From Streptomyces sp. NBC_00370 (lineage in GTDB: Bacteria; Actinomycetota; Actinomycetes; Streptomycetales; Streptomycetaceae): DNA of 64,000 nt. The position numbers and the translations under genes were made by a program. The notes under the pieces are model-generated. The model was not told the origin of the DNA and did no database searches. It was given only the letters and a program-made list of their open reading frames with translations. Each line of letters starts with the position of its first letter. The stretch's first letter is position 1. The stretch spans positions 5,418,501 through 5,482,500 of the forward strand of contig NZ_CP107968.1 of NCBI RefSeq assembly GCF_036084755.1, read 5' to 3'. Shown here one piece after another: positions 61,811 to 64,000 of this stretch.

Positions 61811-62833
61811 TCAGCTCAGGATCGGGACCAGCCCGATGCCGAAGACGACGTAGAACCCGGCCGTGACGGTGAGGCGGGCGGGGGTGAGCCGGTGCGCGCG
61901 CATGGTCAGCAGCAGGTAGACGATCGCGGCCATGGTGATGAGCCCGGCCCAGATGAGGGCGCTGTCGAACTTCCAGGTGGTGAAGAGCAGTCCGAGGCCG
62001 CTGGGGACGGTGGCCTGGATCATCATGGCGCCGGAGATGTTGGCGAGGGCGAGTTTCGTCTTGCCCTGGCGCACCCAGATGATCGCGTTCATGACCTCGG
62101 GCAGCTCGGTCGCGACCGGTGACAGGAGCAGGGCGGTGACGGCCGTGGGCAGGCCCAGCATCGGCCCGATGGCGTCGAGTTGCTTCACGAAGAGCTGGGA
62201 GGCGAAGAAGATCACCAGCAGCGTGGCCAGCGTCTGCACCACGACGGCCCAGGTGGCCGGGGAGGCCGCTCTGGGCTGGAGCTTCAGCGGCTCCAACTCC
62301 TCGTCGTCCGCGTCCCCGTCGCCCCCGCCGCGGATCTCCCGCCAGAAGTAGACGCCGTAGGCGGCGAAGAACAGCAGCCCCAGGACCGGTTTGTAGGCGA
62401 AGGCGACCAGACCCAGGGCGACCTTGACGACGAAGATCGGCAGGAACCACTTCTGGTCCTTGGCGAGGCGCCGCATGTCCTTCGCATCGCCCAGCGCCTC
62501 ACCGGCCGGCCCGCCGTCCTCGGCCCGCTCCCTACGTCGCTTGCGCAGCAGTATGGCGCCGGTGACCCCGTAAGCGATGGTCGACAGCGCCAGCGGCCCG
62601 CCCATCGCGGCGCCGACACCGATGTCCTTGGCCTTCTCGGTGCTGCCGGTGGTCACCGCGACGAGGGTCACCACGGACTCGGGCAGCGCGGTGCCGAAAG
62701 CGGCGAGGATCGTGCCGACGGCCATCTTCCCGACGTTCAGCCGCAGGCCGAGCCATTCGACGGCGTTGACGAACCACTCGCACGAGAGATAGATCGCCAC
62801 CGCGCACACGAGCAGCAAAACGTAATGGATCAC
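61811..62833 (-). CDS. Calcium/cation antiporter (CaCA family)
   Basis: A 340-aa membrane protein with about ten helices in two inverted halves. The alpha repeats are AFGTALPESVVTLVA near residue 46 and SPVATELPEVMNAIIW near 245, each with the Pro-Glu of the ion site. A charged loop (about 115-215, with GDGDADDEELEP) separates the halves. It should exchange Ca2+ or similar ions for H+ or Na+. GTG 62833 puts the first helix at the N-terminus; the ATG at 62932 adds an unlikely leader. Convergent with marR. Confidence 0.86.
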   Translation of the reverse strand: MIHYVLLLVCAVAIYLSCEWFVNAVEWLGLRLNVGKMAVGTILAAFGTALPESVVTLVAVTTGSTEKAKDIGVGAAMGGPLALSTIAYGVTGAILLRKRRRERAEDGGPAGEALGDAKDMRRLAKDQKWFLPIFVVKVALGLVAFAYKPVLGLLFFAAYGVYFWREIRGGGDGDADDEELEPLKLQPRAASPATWAVVVQTLATLLVIFFASQLFVKQLDAIGPMLGLPTAVTALLLSPVATELPEVMNAIIWVRQGKTKLALANISGAMMIQATVPSGLGLLFTTWKFDSALIWAGLITMAAIVYLLLTMRAHRLTPARLTVTAGFYVVFGIGLVPILS

Positions 62834-62972
62834 ACCGACCGCCCAGCACCGAAGGCCCCACCCGCCCGCCAGATTCTGCCCGCGCGCCCCCGCCCCGAGC
62901 CGTAGCCACACCGACAATCGCCCGGTCGGCAAAGAGAGGAAAAGAGATGGAGGTCAGGACATTCCAGCGCTG

Positions 62973-63130
62973 TCAGATGGAACCCAGGTCCACGGTGACG
63001 GAGAAGGGTGCGGCAGCCTTGATCGTGCCGGTGAACATCTCGCCGTCCCTGTAGGCCTTGGTGGCGGGGTCGAGGACGTAGGTGTAGACGATGGGGACAC
63101 CGGTGACGGCCGGTTCGATTACGGTGGCCT
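62973..63130 (-). pseudogene. C-terminal remnant of a Uma2-like gene
   Basis: The minus-strand frame reads [20 protein letters not shown] and then FTGTIKAAAPFSVTVDLGSI before its stop, like the last strands of Uma2/DUF820 restriction-endonuclease-like proteins. The catalytic part is missing and no good start exists, so this is a relic. Family assignment is tentative. Confidence 0.4.
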
Positions 63131-63168
63131 CTCGGGGCGGGGGCGGGCATTGTGAGAGGCTGGGGCGC

Positions 63169-64000
63169 ATGAACCGGCTGGCTGGTGTGACCTCGCCTTA
63201 CTTGCTTCAGCATGCTGACAACCCGGTCGATTGGTGGCCCTGGGAGCCGGAAGCTTTCGAAGAGGCACGGCGGCGCGACGTACCCGTTCTGCTCTCTGTC
63301 GGCTACTCCGCGTGTCACTGGTGTCATGTCATGGCGTCGGAGAGTTTCGAGGACGCGACGACCGCCGCGTACATGAACGCGCACTTCGTCAACATCAAGG
63401 TCGACCGCGAGGAGCGGCCGGATGTGGACGCCGTTTATATGGAGGCCGTGCAGGCTGCCACCGGGCAGGGTGGGTGGCCGATGACGGTGTTTCTGACCGC
63501 CGACGGCGAGCCGTTCTACTTCGGTACGTACTTTCCGCCCGCGCCCCGGCACGGCATGGCGTCCTTTCCGCAGGTGCTGGAGGGGGTCACCTCCGCCTGG
63601 ACCGATCGGCGGGACGAGGTCGCCGAGGTGGCCGGGCGGATTGTGGGGGAGCTGGCCGGGCGGTCGCTCGCGCACGGTGGGGGCGAGGGCGTGCCGGCCG
63701 AGGAGGAGCTGGCGCAGGCGCTGCTCGGGCTGACCAGGGAGTACGACGAGCGGCACGGCGGGTTCGGGGGTGCGCCGAAGTTTCCGCCGTCGATGGTGCT
63801 GGAGTTCCTGCTGCGCCACCACGCCCGTACCGGCGCCGAGGGTGCGCTGCAGATGGCGGCCGACACGTGTGTGGCGATGGCGCGCGGCGGGATCTACGAC
63901 CAGTTGGGCGGCGGGTTCGCGCGGTATTCGGTGGACCGGGCCTGGGTCGTGCCGCACTTCGAGAAGATGCTGTACGACAACGCCCTGCTCTGCCGGGTGT
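63169..64000 (+). CDS. Thioredoxin-domain protein, YyaL/SSP411 family (3' part outside window)
   Basis: The first 277 codons of a DUF255 thioredoxin-like protein usually near 680 aa. [20 protein letters not shown] is the family's hallmark start, SACHWCHVM the redox-like motif at about residues 47-55, followed by [13 protein letters not shown] and [17 protein letters not shown]. Part of the six-hairpin domain is present ([29 protein letters not shown]). Its role is not settled. ATG 63169 follows GAGAGG. It runs off the right edge. Confidence 0.92.
   Translation, partial: MNRLAGVTSPYLLQHADNPVDWWPWEPEAFEEARRRDVPVLLSVGYSACHWCHVMASESFEDATTAAYMNAHFVNIKVDREERPDVDAVYMEAVQAATGQGGWPMTVFLTADGEPFYFGTYFPPAPRHGMASFPQVLEGVTSAWTDRRDEVAEVAGRIVGELAGRSLAHGGGEGVPAEEELAQALLGLTREYDERHGGFGGAPKFPPSMVLEFLLRHHARTGAEGALQMAADTCVAMARGGIYDQLGGGFARYSVDRAWVVPHFEKMLYDNALLCRV

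Overview
The window reads as a piece of a Streptomyces chromosome. GC content is very high with strong third-position GC, start codons are often GTG, and many promoters look leaderless. The markers are typical of the genus: the afsQ1/sigQ signalling pair, mycothiol amidase Mca, an acyl-CoA carboxylase alpha/epsilon/beta set with BirA, a class III adenylate cyclase, HutH, and a clpP3-clpP4-popR module. From memory, gene order over large parts resembles the S. coelicolor region around SCO4907-SCO4970; I could not check this by alignment.

Layout. 0-3.2 kb: afsQ1 (cut by the left edge) divergent from sigQ with an AfsQ1-type box between them, a uridine-kinase-like NTPase, a small secreted protein and a RelE/Phd toxin-antitoxin pair. 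3.2-13.6 kb: a nucleoside and deoxyribose breakdown block. Purine nucleoside phosphorylase, a phosphohexo/pentomutase, DeoC and two coupled aldehyde-dehydrogenase-like genes could carry (deoxy)nucleosides to glyceraldehyde-3-phosphate and acetate. An LpdA-like flavoprotein and a DeoR regulator follow. 13.6-15.4 kb: a decayed stretch with a repeat copy, a methyltransferase and several gene remnants. 15.4-21.7 kb: biotin-dependent acyl-CoA carboxylase genes (accA2, accE, pccB, birA) with Maf and a tiny morphogenic membrane protein. 21.9-27.3 kb: second-messenger genes (adenylate cyclase and a GAF-GGDEF diguanylate cyclase), an enoyl-CoA hydratase and hutH.

27.3-33 kb: an L,D-transpeptidase lipoprotein, a MacB/FtsX-type ABC exporter and a double GNAT acetyltransferase. 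33-44.8 kb: a more variable block with a MerR-controlled oxidoreductase, a polytopic membrane protein, the popR/clpP3/clpP4 protease module, a TetR-controlled oxidoreductase, an HATPase/XRE-TPR divergent pair and two APH-like kinases. 44.8-54.7 kb: tandem paralogous membrane-anchored proteins, metB, a sigma-like gene coupled to a membrane protein, MarR, ilvA, a DrrAB-type exporter, GreA and a DUF4307 protein. 54.7-64 kb: mca, a large STAND/TPR protein, an epoxide hydrolase with divergent MarR, a Ca2+/cation antiporter and the start of a YyaL-type thioredoxin-domain protein cut by the right edge.

The most unusual non-coding feature is a family of intergenic repeats. A 112-bp structured element (A) occurs three times (6655, 13720 and, inverted, 25408). 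Two of these copies carry a second element (B) with a perfect 18-bp inverted repeat around a 29-nt loop that is identical in both copies. The copy at 25 kb is bounded by perfect 15-bp inverted ends, which suggests a mobile or MITE-like unit or a dispersed structured RNA. Other points to follow up are four phased 23-24-bp repeats between marR and ilvA, nine G-tracts behind sigQ, an aldehyde dehydrogenase lacking its catalytic domain, and a ClpP4 without its catalytic histidine.
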